From Acanthaster planci (taxonomy: Eukaryota > Echinodermata > Asteroidea > Valvatida > Acanthasteridae): 64,000 nucleotides of DNA. This document shows positions 48,901 through 60,666 of the stretch, in pieces. A model generated the notes under the pieces. The model did no database searches. It saw nothing but the letters and a program-made list of their open reading frames with translations, and was not told the origin of the DNA. The stretch's first letter is position 1, and every line of letters starts with the position of its first letter. The stretch covers positions 1 to 64,000 of the forward strand of contig NW_019091384.1 in the NCBI RefSeq assembly GCF_001949145.1, written 5' to 3'. Position numbers and translations under genes: made by a program.

Positions 48901-50668
48901 TTTGTTTTCTTGAGAATATTATCAAGGTTCTACACTTTCCTGGTACAGCTTCAATTTCTCGATGTTGCAGGCCCATATACGTTAATCCAAGTCATTCATA
49001 GAGTGATCTTCGATCCCAGTAGTAGAGACAGTCGAATGTTGCCCAGTAACACTGTCAATACACCGGCGGATCTGACGTCCAGATAAGCCCATCAGGCATA
49101 GCCAAGTGTTTAGCTATGGAGAGGCCACAATGTAGGACGCCTCCCCCTCCACGCCTCCACTACACCATCACCTCTAGGAACACTGTGTACTGGCGACTTA
49201 TATCGACTTATCACCGACTGGATTGCCCACAGAGTAAACTGGGATGATTGGTGGTTGGCAATCTTGGGTGATTAATTCGAAGATGTGAAGAGACAGTGAT
49301 GAAAATAAAAGAGGTCAGAACCTACGGCGCGGCCTAATAGCGAGCTTTCCCCTCTCATAAACACCACGGTCTAAACACTGTCGGCTACGCTGGCTGCAAC
49401 CAAATGAGGTCTCTTTCAGTTTTCGTTTTGGTGTTTTTTTTACTGTCATGACATTGACCCCCCCCCGGCCCGCGGTTTTTGACGTCGACATTGCAATTTG
49501 TACTAAATATTTTTGACTGATTACAAGTCATAACGGTCTGACGCATTGTGCAAGTTGTGGACATCGGCATATGCACTGATTATGTATTTATCTAATTTCC
49601 ATTGAAATGGGAACTGAGCAAAATAAAGACATTACGAAATGCTTGCTCAAAGAGCAAAATGTGTTTCTGTATAATCTTTGGCCAGCATAGCCCTAATTTG
49701 GTTTTAGAAAGGGGTTAAACCAAAACACTTTATGCATAAGGACATTTTTCTACAGTTACGGCTTCATTTATCAATTTCTACATCTTTTTCAGTTAACGAA
49801 ACACCATTTTATTAATATTCCACTTATCACATTTAATATTAGGCCCTTGCTAATACTTCAGTCGTTTGTTTAATTTGAAAAAAAACCAAACATGAAACCA
49901 GTGAATGATTAAGCCTGGTTGCCATTAAAAATCAATGCCACATTAATAAGTGACCCACCTGTTCACTGTAGCGTGCTTAATGAAAAGCACGCTTTGTATA
50001 AACGAAATGAAGACATCGACTTTTTATGAGACATGCTGTCTTAACTTCCCACTTTCATCCATCACTGACCGTTTGACGTTCAAACACAGGAAATGGTTAA
50101 ACGGAGGCTGGGCTCCTCGTCTTTGTTGACACGCTCCAGTAAAATAACACTAGTCATCACAAAAAAGGCTATGGACAATCAGGGGTTGTATTACCGGCAA
50201 GGCCGTGCGGGCGGCCGTGACAATAGCCAGAGTTCAGTGGAGTTGCTGTGCATACATCGTTAGGTGTCATTAGCAGCCAAACTGACTATGGATAAAGACC
50301 CAATAACTGAGAAATCTTTAGCGTCTGTAATTTTGTGTGACAAGCTCAGCACAAAACTGGCATAAAACTCTTCCTACTTTGCAACTAGGCCGCTGTGCTG
50401 CCGCCTAATTTTTTTTTTCAAATTTAATAAATAACCAGAGCTGAGCACAACCCGTTGGAATAAAGTAACACCATGTAGGCTGTCCATTTGAAATTGGCCA
50501 TAATACGCCACTTTCACTACCCAGCTTGCAGCACAGGGGGATTGAGGCTAGCAGAACCATATCTTTGATTTTCCTGGCGTCCCAGTTCAACACGGTACTT
50601 GGGAGTTGAAGTCGTGTCGGCGGGCAAATATTGAACCACTTGGTTCAAAGTCGTAACTACTTGGGAAC
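45908..50668. other. Non-coding stretch, no gene seen
   Basis: About 4.8 kb with no supportable coding region, a C-run near 49459-49467 and a small hairpin (AGCGTGCTT with AAGCACGCT, about 49971-49992). Confidence 0.5.
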
Positions 50669-50809
50669 ATGGCAGTCTTCTGGGATGAATGTGTGAAAGT
50701 AATACAGGTTGGACTACAGCAAAACATTGAAAACTTAAGAAAAGAACGTGAACATGAACATCCTAACAGTATTTTAGATGGCCTGTCAGTATTTTTTTCA
50801 CGTACTTAA
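50669..50809 (+). CDS. Possible 46-residue small ORF, unknown
   Basis: The ATG has a good start context (GAACATGG), with an in-frame TAA five codons upstream (50654-50656). The predicted peptide starts MAVFWDECVKVIQ and has a charged, helix-prone middle (NIENLRKEREHEH). There is no signal peptide or known motif. It may equally be part of an unspliced exon or chance. It lies about 0.7 kb upstream of the peptide gene on the same strand, but I see no splice arrangement joining them. Confidence 0.15.
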   Translation: MAVFWDECVKVIQVGLQQNIENLRKEREHEHPNSILDGLSVFFSRT

Positions 50810-51287
50810 CTACGACGCAAAGGAATTAAGCTTATAGTTATTTCCTTTATAAATTTTTACACTGCCTCTCGATGCTGATTTACACAAAATACTACTCCCC
50901 CATTAGTTGTAACGACATCGTATGCTCTGTTTTGTTGTTTGAAATATGCTTCAGCTTTTTTTGCAGCTAATTATGCAGTAGTATGTCGTATTAATTAAGA
51001 TTAGTAAATTTTCTGTTTGTATACAATTCTTGTATTTTGTTAGTCCTCTTAGGTCCTATATATGTGCGGGATAATAATGCCTAAGCCAGTGTGCACCAGC
51101 TAAGGTCTGTAGTGTAAAAATCATTCAACAATTAAAAACACCTGAGGCTAATGATGCAAATGTCACTAACAAAAATGTAAATCTGCACGAAACCAAAGTC
51201 CACCATAACGCCATGCACTCCGGTATACCTTCTGCTGTACTCTAGATTCGAACCAGATACTTTACCCCCGTGTGCCTGGTAGTGCCA
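50810..51287. other. AT-rich upstream region of the peptide gene
   Basis: It has a TATATATG word (51057-51064) without supporting promoter motifs, and a minus-strand B-box-like word (GGTTCGAATC, about 51246-51255) suggesting a decayed SINE. Nothing else is recognisable. Confidence 0.4.
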
Positions 51288-51403
51288 CACTGGGAAAATC
51301 GTGGTGTTAAATTAACACCCTTAAATCTGTATCGGGCAATACGGACAGCTGTAGACCAATACAGATTCCAAGAGTGTCAAATTGACACCACAGTATTTCA
51401 GTG
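51288..51403. mobile_element. 116-bp CACTG-ended MITE
   Basis: The left end CACTGGGAAAATCGTGGTGT followed by TAAATTAACAC and the reverse complement of the right end, CACTGAAATACTGTGGTGTC followed by AATTTGACAC, are inverted copies over about 33 bp. An inner pair, AATCTGTAT/ATACAGATT, extends the stem. The motif and ends match the 8884-9138 element. It sits about 110 bp upstream of the peptide gene's coding exon. Confidence 0.75.
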
Positions 51404-51487
51404 TAGTAAAGTAGGATGACACGTTTTGAGTTTCGCCTAAAATGCGCTTGAAAGCTTCCCTTTTCCTGACAACTGGCCTCTGTTTCG

Positions 51488-51514
51488 CTTTTTCTCCTCC
51501 CCTGATTCCTCCAG
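51488..51514 (+). other. Predicted 3' splice acceptor
   Basis: The polypyrimidine tract CTTTTTCTCCTCCCCTGATT runs into CCTCCAG (AG at 51513-51514), immediately before the ATG of the peptide gene. An in-frame TGA (51503-51505) lies in the tract, so the coding frame cannot extend upstream without splicing. This indicates at least one upstream untranslated exon. Confidence 0.6.
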
Positions 51515-51823
51515 ATGCTGAGAGCGACGATTCTGGCCCTTTTTGCCGTGCTGTTGGTGAGCGACCTGGTGGTGAGGGCACTACCCGTGGACAACGGCGC
51601 CGACACCTTTCTCAACGAGCTGCTGAATCAGAACCTGATGGAGCGACGCAGCCACAAACAAACAGGCCAGTGCGTATCAAATTGCGTCTCCTGCTCCAAG
51701 TACGTGGGGATGGTCGCCGACAGATGCATCCGGGGCTGCATCCAGAAGCCATCAATGAAGGGAGCCATTAACAATGCTGAGGTTGACGCCTGGACCGCCT
51801 GCGAGAAATTCCTATACCGCTGA
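51515..51823 (+). CDS. Eclosion-hormone-type neuropeptide precursor
   Basis: A 102-residue secreted precursor. Residues 1-22 (MLRATILALFAVLLVSDLVV plus RA) form a signal peptide with likely cleavage after Ala22. The rest has six cysteines at 53, 57, 60, 71, 75 and 96, spaced C-x3-C-x2-C-x10-C-x3-C-x20-C. The first five match eclosion hormone closely (insect EH has x3, x2, about x12, x3), and six cysteines allow its three disulfides. The last interval is longer than in insects. A dibasic site (RR, 44-45) could release a peptide of about 57 residues. In arthropods EH triggers ecdysis through a receptor guanylyl cyclase; EH-type precursors are also known in echinoderms, where their roles are little known. 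The coding part is one exon, GC-richer than its surroundings, with an in-frame stop and splice acceptor just upstream. Family assignment is by cysteine pattern, not alignment; another six-cysteine secreted peptide is the alternative. Confidence 0.75.
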   Translation: MLRATILALFAVLLVSDLVVRALPVDNGADTFLNELLNQNLMERRSHKQTGQCVSNCVSCSKYVGMVADRCIRGCIQKPSMKGAINNAEVDAWTACEKFLYR

Positions 51824-54800
51824 GATGCATTTTTCCCCAATATTTTCTTGTGACTCTCCCCTCACCACTTTGTTTCAGCAACAATCACATTCGACTAAAG
51901 CATCTGGCCACACCACCCGAACAACTTCTTGAATTATCACAGGAGATGCGAGTTTCATTCCACCATCGTCGATCTTTAGAGATGAATTATCCTTAAACAT
52001 AGCATTTCAAAAGTAACATCTTGCTTAGACGGAAGTGGTCAGCGAAAACCACACCGATTTTTCTTTTCTTTCTTTTTCCTGGTCAAATAAGCGCCCTTGT
52101 GTATTTTGAAAACGGATCGAAATGACAAATATGAAGCAAACATCGCCTGATATGTCCCAAGAGAAACCGAAGTTTAAAGGCACCATGTTTTACCTCCATC
52201 TTTTGAATTGAAGGGGCAGATTTACGTAATTACTGTACAGAATAATGCAGTACTATAAAGAAGTACATTTCATGTATTTGCTAGTTTTCTCTAGCACTAA
52301 CCCTCTCTAACTACGACGCCACAGAGCCACTACAAGTCAGTGACAGATGTGGGAAAAGGTCTGAAGTCCTACTACAACTAATATCTCTTTGTTACATTTA
52401 ACTGGTCATGATTGGCTCTTCGCTAGTTTAGAAAAAGCAAGGGGACCTCACGTGCCCATAGCCTTTCTAAAATTAAAACAAACAAAAAAACAGAACTAAG
52501 GGAGCACTTTTTAATGGGAGCAGCTTCAGTTATAATTATTCATAACGCATAGTTTGTGTATTGATTCGAGGCCTTTATAAGCGGTACACATGAACTGTAT
52601 ATTCCGTTCATTTCGATCTGAAAGATGTTAATTTAAATTTGTTCAAATATACGCAAATAATACAGCTGGTCGGATTACGTAAACTTTGAGCAGTTTGTGG
52701 TGTCCATAATACTTTAGGATAAGCTCTATGTTATGCAAAAAGCACAACGTTTCCACCACTACGTATGAGTGACTCCCGTTGACAGATCATGCTGATAAAG
52801 GAGCCTTCGGGTTGAAATTTTGTAACACATCGGATTCAGAAGGTTAAGTGAACCTGTCTTGAGTCGTGCAATTTCCCCTTCCTCCACCTAGTTAGCCCAA
52901 AGGCAACATTGGTCGCACTATTAACTCCCTATATGGAACAGGTGGTCGGGTTATTTTGTCTGCACATTCGTCATGCTTGCAAGACCCCATTTAGGAAATC
53001 TGTCTTCTCAGGTCCTTTCTGAGGAACAAGTAAAGTAAAGACGGAATTGTTGGATCGTGGAAACTTTCAAGCATACCCACGCTTAACTTCGTGTAGCACA
53101 TTTTTTTTTCACTTTTATTCTATAAGTCTTTTTACGCACACTGTGGAGGTGAACTGTAAGCTGAAAGTTAACCTTTTCATTACTTTTTTGCAGTAGAGAG
53201 CATTATAATGGGCCAACGCGCTTTAAATTAAACAAGAATATTTCTCAAAGTCATGCCCTTACAACTGTCAATGTCACAATTATGTAAGAGAAACAACACA
53301 TAACTTATATATCAGTCAATGCTGCTGATAATGAATTTTTGGCCTCCCATGCAATGAAAACACGATGACACAATGGGAAAGAGTCACATTGTTTGAAAGC
53401 AAGGCATTGAAGGTCCGAAGGGTTGAATTGTAATATTTTTGTCTGTGACGCGGGGGAAGACCTTGCTTTTGATATACCCCTTGCCTTTTCAATTTGACCA
53501 GATATTTGAAAGATTGATGGTATCTGGCAATTCATTAGACCTGGTTATTAGACTTCTTTCTTTGAAAGGATTTCATTCCCAATGCTTGACTCTTGCAATC
53601 TTATCTCCCGGAATGAGACAGATATAGATTTGGGAAAATATACCATTTTGTACAAATTGGAGCGACTCGAAAATGATTATTTAAATATGACTTTGAGGTC
53701 TGATTCGTGTACGTTTTGCCTTCAAGAACCTCGCAATTCCATTTGAATCCCAACAATCCAAATTTCCATTTACTTTACTCTCAGCCAAATACTTGTAATT
53801 TCTTTCTGTCGCTTTCCAAAGGTTACTCGTCTCGGAAATTTTGCCAATGACATTGTCTTTTCTATAAATGAATGTGCTTTACTGTTTTAGTTTCAAAGAC
53901 GCTAGAAAAAGGAGGACAATCAATTTTATTTGGCACACGGCCTCAAAATTGGTTATAAACTGATTTATTTTAAAGTAGCTTGAAACACGGTGGAAAGGAG
54001 AATTGTTTGCTCCGAATTTGAATTCAAGGGGCATGTAAGTCTCGTTTAAATGAAGGGGTCACAAAAATGATAAACTGGTGTGCTACATGACCTATGTAAT
54101 GATCAAATCTAACTTGGATCTAATTTCTAACTTTTGCCTACGCTACATCTAACAGAATTAAACGCCAGTTAGTCTATGTGCTTTGGCATGATTGTATGTT
54201 TCAGGTATGTAAATGAGCGTGGCATCAAGATACCCTAACGCTTTTCCTGTGCTTTAGCCCATACAAAGGAAAAAACAACAGCAACGCAAATGACGACTCT
54301 ATCTTAAAAACAGGCTGCTTATCGGTTATCGGGAAAACCCAGTCAAAAATGAAGCAAGCTTTATTTCTTCTATATTTCAGAATTGCAGGTAGACGTGAGG
54401 GTTTTAAGCTAAGGAAGTTGGACACCGAGTTCTGTTTCCCAAAATATGTGGATGCATTCGCCATCTGGAATCCCTGTTAAAAATCTCTAAAGACTTACTA
54501 TAGGTGCAACTTACAGATTACCTACCTTGTGTTGTGACAGGTAGTTCCAGTAGAAATTATGGATGAAAAATTATGTCATTTTCATTGGGGTTATGCTTGC
54601 AATTATACCAAAATACCGGGATATAGGCATGAAGGTTCAATAATAAGTAGATTCAGGGAGCACGATCCAAAATGGCCACCCCGTAAATGGAGCCCATAAA
54701 TGGCTTTATGAATCTCACTGTTTTCTTTTCTGGTTCAACGTGACAACGTCTAACAAATCGGCAATGAGTAGTTGTATACTTGTGTGCCGCATTGATCTTG

Positions 54801-55299
54801 GGAAATGGGAGACCTAGGCTATGAATAAAACCTGGAAGTCAATGAACTCAGGAGCGGCACTTTAGGCCTCATGGATGTGCAGGGACGCAGTGCTTTGACT
54901 GGTACCGGTATCATTCACAAAGAACACAGGAATTGTTTGTAGCTGGAAAAGATATTAAATCAGACTTTGGTATAAACCAGCCATACCTTACATGATAACG
55001 AGCGGTAGATCATTCACCTATTCTTTTTTATGGAAGGGATCTCAATAATGCAAATTCAGGATCGACGCCCTAGAAGTGGTGTCAAAAACTCGCTGTCCCG
55101 AAAAACTTCAAAGGCAAGGGTGATATTACGGTGAGGTTGATGTGGCTGGGGTGCTCGATTGACCATAATCCCTCAGCGCTATCTGCCCCGAGTTGAAGTA
55201 CATCCCAAGCGGCAAAAGAAAGACAGATGGATGTAAGTTTTCCAAGCGGGTTCTTGCACACGTTCTGCTTGTACGCAAAGACCACGCATTATGGAATAA
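51824..55299. other. Downstream of the peptide gene, no further gene seen
   Basis: The 3' untranslated region should begin here. I see no clear AATAAA close by; the first reasonable polyadenylation word is ATTAAA at 52472-52477. The remaining 3 kb is AT-rich with unrecognised short frames. Confidence 0.45.
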
Positions 55300-55560
55300 A
55301 TTTGTTACGCGTACTCAGCGTGCTCCGCGTCAAACGCGCCATTGATCTCCATTATAAGCGCAGGCTTAAGTGGTGAGTACATTGGGTGAGTACCAAAAAA
55401 CACGCCCTCTTTTGTTGCGCTCGGAGCACACACGCACAGTTATATGTGTAAAAGGCATTTAGCAAGAGAATCAGCGCATGAAACAACACGCCCGCGTCCT
55501 CTACTCGTTTGCGCTGCACCTTCTGGTTCAGAGTGACGTCACACTTTGGTACTCTATAAA
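55300..55560 (+). promoter_or_regulatory. Candidate promoter with full CRE and TATA box
   Basis: A CpG-rich patch in AT-rich DNA holds a perfect cAMP-response element TGACGTCA (55534-55541) and a TATA box CTATAAAC (TATAAA at 55555-55560), 13 bp apart, on the plus strand. A start near 55585-55590 would be expected. CRE-TATA pairs are common in neuroendocrine and immediate-response genes. The frame at 55478-55726 spans the motifs and has no recognisable product, so the transcript, if any, is unknown. Confidence 0.4.
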
Positions 55561-58189
55561 CCCAGATGGCACTGTCACTGAATTTAAACTAAGAAACCTT
55601 ATTACTCTTTCGCATCCCCCGTCATGCTTAATGAATAGAAATTTTGAGACTGGAGAGCGCACTTGCGTAGCTCGTAGACGCACGCAATATGCACGTAATG
55701 CGGGCTTCTTCACCGTTAGGCAGTGAAGATGGAATTAGGAGGGAGATCTTTGGCTTGAGGACAGCTGTTCGTCAGCTACAGAGTCACTTGAAAAACATAT
55801 GTATAAAAAAACGACAGCATCACCGTCAGTGATAATGCCAGTGATAATGGAAGCCGTGATGAAGTGCATGCCGAAGTGGATATCTCTTTGGTGAAAACGC
55901 TTGAGGCAAAAAACAATCATTTTCACTATTTGATCTTGTATTGGTTTTTTTCCCATTCACTTGAAAATACAGCATCAAATTATGAATTCGAAAATCGTTT
56001 CCAAAACGATACCCTATATTTTATAAAAGCTTAGGGGGCTGTGTAATATTGCGTTAATCAATCAAGCACAGCTCTTGTGGGGATTTAGACTCTTCTTGGC
56101 AAGTTTGTATTTTGTCTTCCTTGTCTATTCCACAGGGAACAAGCTGTGGAACGCAGCATGAATGTCTTGTTGAAACGTCTCTGTGTACAACAGTGTTTAT
56201 GTAAAATTCAACACAATCATGCCTTCAGCAACATGGTTTCTTCTATTCCTTACAAGTATTGCCGTTGGCATTTCCTCTCAACTAACCCCACGACCAGTCG
56301 TATAGACAAAAATGGGAAAGGATGCTTTGTAATCCCGATTGTCCCAAATTGGAAATGGTCTTTTACAATAGCCTCGGGTCGCAAAAGTGCAGAGAAAGTG
56401 AAGACTTAACGTTTCGGGCAGTGAAATTGTAATTTGAAATCCCCAAGCTCACAGCCCAAGGTGATTCCGAATTGATTCATAACAAAAACAACCCTTTCTG
56501 AGACTTGGCCTCACTTCTACCCCACATGCATGAAACATGAAGCACTTTTCCTCCACTTCTTTTAATCAAAAAAGCGACCTCTCTCCCTGCTGCAGTGCGT
56601 CTCCTGTGAGTACAGGGTGGTAGGAGGTTAATAAAGTGGGAAGGGGTGAGAAAGACTTGCAGGCGAGCCTCGAGTATAGGGTTCATTTCCAAGTGGGGCG
56701 CTGGAGTGTTTGCCGCCAGACAATAGCCGCGTCATAAGCAGCAGGAAACTACAAGATGAACGTACCGTGCCCAGAGGACGCAGCAAACCACTGTGATCTA
56801 TCGACCTCCTCTTGACTTTAATACCGAGATCTCGCAATAGGATCTTGCTGTTGAGGGGACCACAGTTAAAGTCACGTCAGGCTTAATTCGGGGAGAGAGG
56901 AAAAACATATGAGAAAACGGAGAATGCACCTTCAGGATTTAATTCCTGCAATTTTGTTAATAAAAAAAGCTCGATTTGTTTACCTTGCCTGGTGTAAAAG
57001 AAGAGGTCAATAAAAAGAGATTAGAACGCATAGTTTCAAAATCCTGAAGTGTCAAGACTGCATGGCATATTTTCTTCGATTTTTTCAACGTTTCTCACCT
57101 TAAAACGCATCGATTTATCAGTGAAACGGTGTTGGGTGATTTTTGTGGCTCCAGAAAAAAATGAGAAAATGCCTGTAAAGGTGTTTTCTGGGTTTATTGC
57201 CGCCTAAGTAAGGTTTGAATTTGAATAAATTGAAGGGAGCAAAGACTTTAAATGGATGAAGACACATACAGGTGGTGCAAAGTAAAAAGCTTCAATTATC
57301 TTCAAAACGCTAAAAATAAGTGGAGGAATTTTAACCATAAATCATCTCAATGAAGTGTCAAGCGCTGTGGCGTAAGAGGGCGGTAACTGCCTAGAGTATG
57401 GAAATGTACCAAAGAAAGACACTTTCATTCAGACATAGACCCTTGGAATCTTGGTGGTGAAATTGAGAAAAATCCTTGGAAATCACGCACATAACCCTCC
57501 ACTTCAACACCAGCTCACGACAAGCCCGACGGCACGTATTGGCGAAGACTGTAAAATGTCAATATCGCAGTTTCTTGAGGTTAAAGCGTGATTAGAACGG
57601 ATCCCAGATTAAGAATCAGTTCTCCCCTGTCGACTCGTTGGGAAGCGGAACAGCAAAGGTGCTCTGACGATCGTGGCCGACACCCAGCTGCTAAGCTAAA
57701 GCAAAAAATAGCTTAGTCACGATTCTGGACTGATTTGCTGGAATTCTGAAGCAAACTTGTTAATAAAAGGCAAATCGTGACAGAAAACCTGTGTCCTTAA
57801 TTCGTAAATACTTTAATACACTTGTGATATTAATAGCTGCTAGGGAGAAGGGTAGGTTTATTGTGTCACAGGAGAATGCAACTGCATTTAATTTAGAAAT
57901 GATCATGGGGAGTTTCTGTGGAGAATATAGTGTACATGTACAGGTCTTCCTTGATTCACATGGGAAATTGGTATCATGTTCTTGCAGTATTTTTATGGAA
58001 TCACAGCAAAACAATCTATTTGAAATGTCACCTGTTAAAAGTTCGCTGCTATTCGATCGTGGCTGTGTGTTGAAATGACCGCTGTGTTTACCCGGTGGAA
58101 CTTACAGCACTCAGTCGTAAATCAAATATAGGAGAAGGAATTTCGTGCCCATGGACAGCAATTTCATACTTCTGGGGGGTGCATTATGT
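55561..58189. other. No gene seen
   Basis: Short unrecognised frames. A two-copy CAGTGATAATG word lies at about 55828-55850, and a small hairpin with arms CTAAGCTA/TAGCTTAG at about 57690-57716. Confidence 0.5.
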
Positions 58190-58235
58190 GCACCGTAAAA
58201 GCTGTGGTGTTAATTTTACCATTTCTGGACTGTTT
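58190..58235. mobile_element. Possible end fragment of the GTGTTAA MITE family
   Basis: GCACCGTAAAAGCTGTGGTG followed by TTAATTTTACC resembles the left end of the 51288 element (GTGGTGTTAA core). A matching right end was not found. Confidence 0.3.
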
Positions 58236-60309
58236 ACCATTCACAAACATTCACCTTTTTCTTTATAAACCAACATGCCAGCCAAATACATTCCATGCCA
58301 AAGAAAAATATGCATATGGTGTGGCATTAATTTCAGATGGAACTCACTAAAACTAAAAGTGTGGACTTTGGGTAAACAGGCAAACGTTTGAAAAAAATAA
58401 GCGTAAATTCAATAAAGAAATTGGTTTTCTACGAAGGGATGTTGGTCAAAATCTTGGGATGGTGTAACATTTACTCTGTTTTGTTTCGGCACTTTTACTT
58501 AGAACTTGAGGAAAATGAGGAACAGCCAAAGCAAACAAATAACCGTGGCACAATAACGATTTCCAACTCTAAACCAATTCTGGCATCTTGCCAAGATACA
58601 ATCATGCGACGAAATTAAGCTTTGATGGCAAAAACTTCGTCTTATCTTATCTGTAAAATATGACTCCATCCCGCCTGCAAGAAGCCTTCTGTATTTATAT
58701 GCTAACACCGTGCTCTTTGAAATCAATTACAGCTAAAATCAGAAGCCCGCCAGAATTCCCTGAGATTCAGGATCGTGTCTTCGCATGTGAAAGACCATAT
58801 ACGACCAGGAAAGAAAAAACAGGGTTGAGAAAACAAACGGGCAACGGCGATAGATAGAAGGGCTGTCATCCGTGCCGCCAAGTCTTTTATCCCACAGGGT
58901 GCAGGACACAAACCAGAGGGGCTGCTGTATGCAAATGGACGCTCAAGGTTGGGATAGCTGGCTGCAAAGAGCTTGTATATGATTTCCAGAAGGTTTGAAG
59001 ATTGCTTGTTAAATAAACAGTAAGCGGGCTCAGTTGACAAATTAAATTTGAATGTTCGGTGGGAGAGTTTAGAAGATGCCGGGAAACACAGTCAGCCCTA
59101 GTGTCGTGTGCTGTGCAATAACAAACAATTGGGACGCGTTTTCTACCGTTGGTTCTCAATTGCTATGGCTGGTTTCAGTTTGCTGAAAAATTTCTTGTTT
59201 GCCTGCACACCCAAAGTTTGTTACTGTCAAAACACTTCCACTGAACAAAGAAATTTACACATTTGTAAAAAGCAATGTTCATTTTCTTCGGAGGCACCAG
59301 TGTCGATAAATTCAAATCAACTTTCAAGACAACTGAATGAATTCTGACAAGTCCTAGACCAAAAGAATTCATATTATTCTATTGCCAAATGATCATGAAG
59401 TGATCCAATATAAAGTTCTATAATAAGCCTCACGTAAAAACGCCATCTTTTCCAGCAGCATTTCATACAGAAGTCAAGCATTAAAGCCCATTGTAATGCC
59501 TGCTGGATTTGATTTTGAGATTGACTGTAGATTCACCCCTCGCATCAGAAACAATACAACTATTCACTGATCACCAACCACGCGAATAAAGATGGGGAAT
59601 CAATAGTGTGGCGACGAAAAAATAATGTCATGGCTCTTGGTTGCCATGGCAATATCTGTTCGTAGTAATGCGTAGAAAATTCATCAAAGAAAGCCTATAC
59701 CCCTGTTGTTCCATCAGCCGTGTATTGGGAGTCGTCATTTAGTAGCGGTGGTTTTTCTGCTGGTTGAAATGCTGATCGCAAGAAAAACTTTAGCATTAAA
59801 AAACCCAAAAGTGCTTCCAAAAATTGGTTTCAAAGGTGGGCAATAAAAATACACAACTTAGTTTTATTGAGCTGCTCGTAGATTCACTATATAAAACTGT
59901 GTTTAGCAAGTAGCCATTTCACTGCTGAACACTTGGTGTTCAATTCCTGAACATTATAATGTCCAATGGCTAAATACTATCCAACTAACAGCAAGAAACC
60001 TTGTAAGAAAGGGTTTGGCAGTTTTGCTTTGTTCCAGGAATGACGAAACGAAAGAGGCAAAACTGTTCCAACATACATGATCAAAAATAACTCAAGCAGG
60101 TAACATTTTATTATAAATTCAATCACAATCACACTCTCCGTTTTGTGCGTAAGGATACGCCGCAAGTGACAGAATGTGCAAATCATACTGGCTGCTGAAA
60201 GTGCACGAGTATTGTTTGGTTCCCAGACCCGACAATACATAACTCAGGGGAGCGAACATTGATCTCCATGTATGCTATTAATGCATATCAAAGGGCCCGA
60301 AGCACTGTT
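58236..60309. other. No gene seen
   Basis: AT-rich; the frames at 58.4-59.4 kb overlap each other on both strands and show no domain. Confidence 0.5.
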
Positions 60310-60437
60310 CATCATTTTCACGAGCGAACAAACCGTACACTTAGGGAAGAGGTTAAGTGGCGTGTACGCGTATCAAAATTAATTTAACATGGTGGCACAC
60401 CCAAAGGGGTACTGTTTGTACGCTCGTGAAAATGATG
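60310..60437. repeat. 128-bp foldback with 29-bp arms
   Basis: CATCATTTTCACGAGCGAAC followed by AAACCGTAC (60310-60338) pairs with GTACTGTTTGTACGCTCGTG followed by AAAATGATG (60409-60437), with 27 of 29 positions matching and a 70-nt spacer. Confidence 0.85.
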
Positions 60438-60666
60438 AAAAAAAAATGATTAAACACAAGATGTTCCCACCTTTTACAAAAGCGTTTCAAGACCCAACAG
60501 ACATTCTCTTGAAACACATACGGTGATCTACAGTTTCATCATTCAGACTCAAAACGGTTCGACCGAACATGTAAGATCCCAAGGTCTTCTGTTATACAGT
60601 CGAAGTGGATTGAGGGTCAAGTTAATAGAGGATTTTTTTTACCTAGAAGAACAACCCCAGTACAAC
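60438..60666. other. Short spacer
   Basis: No gene or repeat noticed; it ends with the left target-site copy of the next element. Confidence 0.5.

Noticed and set aside
51442-51771. 109-codon frame overlapping the peptide gene in another frame
   Set aside because: It crosses the predicted splice acceptor and has no domain. The frame at 51515 has a clear signal peptide and ordered cysteines and is preferred.
55478-55726. 82-codon plus frame as a neuropeptide precursor
   Set aside because: Basic triplets are present, but there is no convincing signal peptide or repeated peptide, and the frame begins upstream of the TATA box that would drive it.
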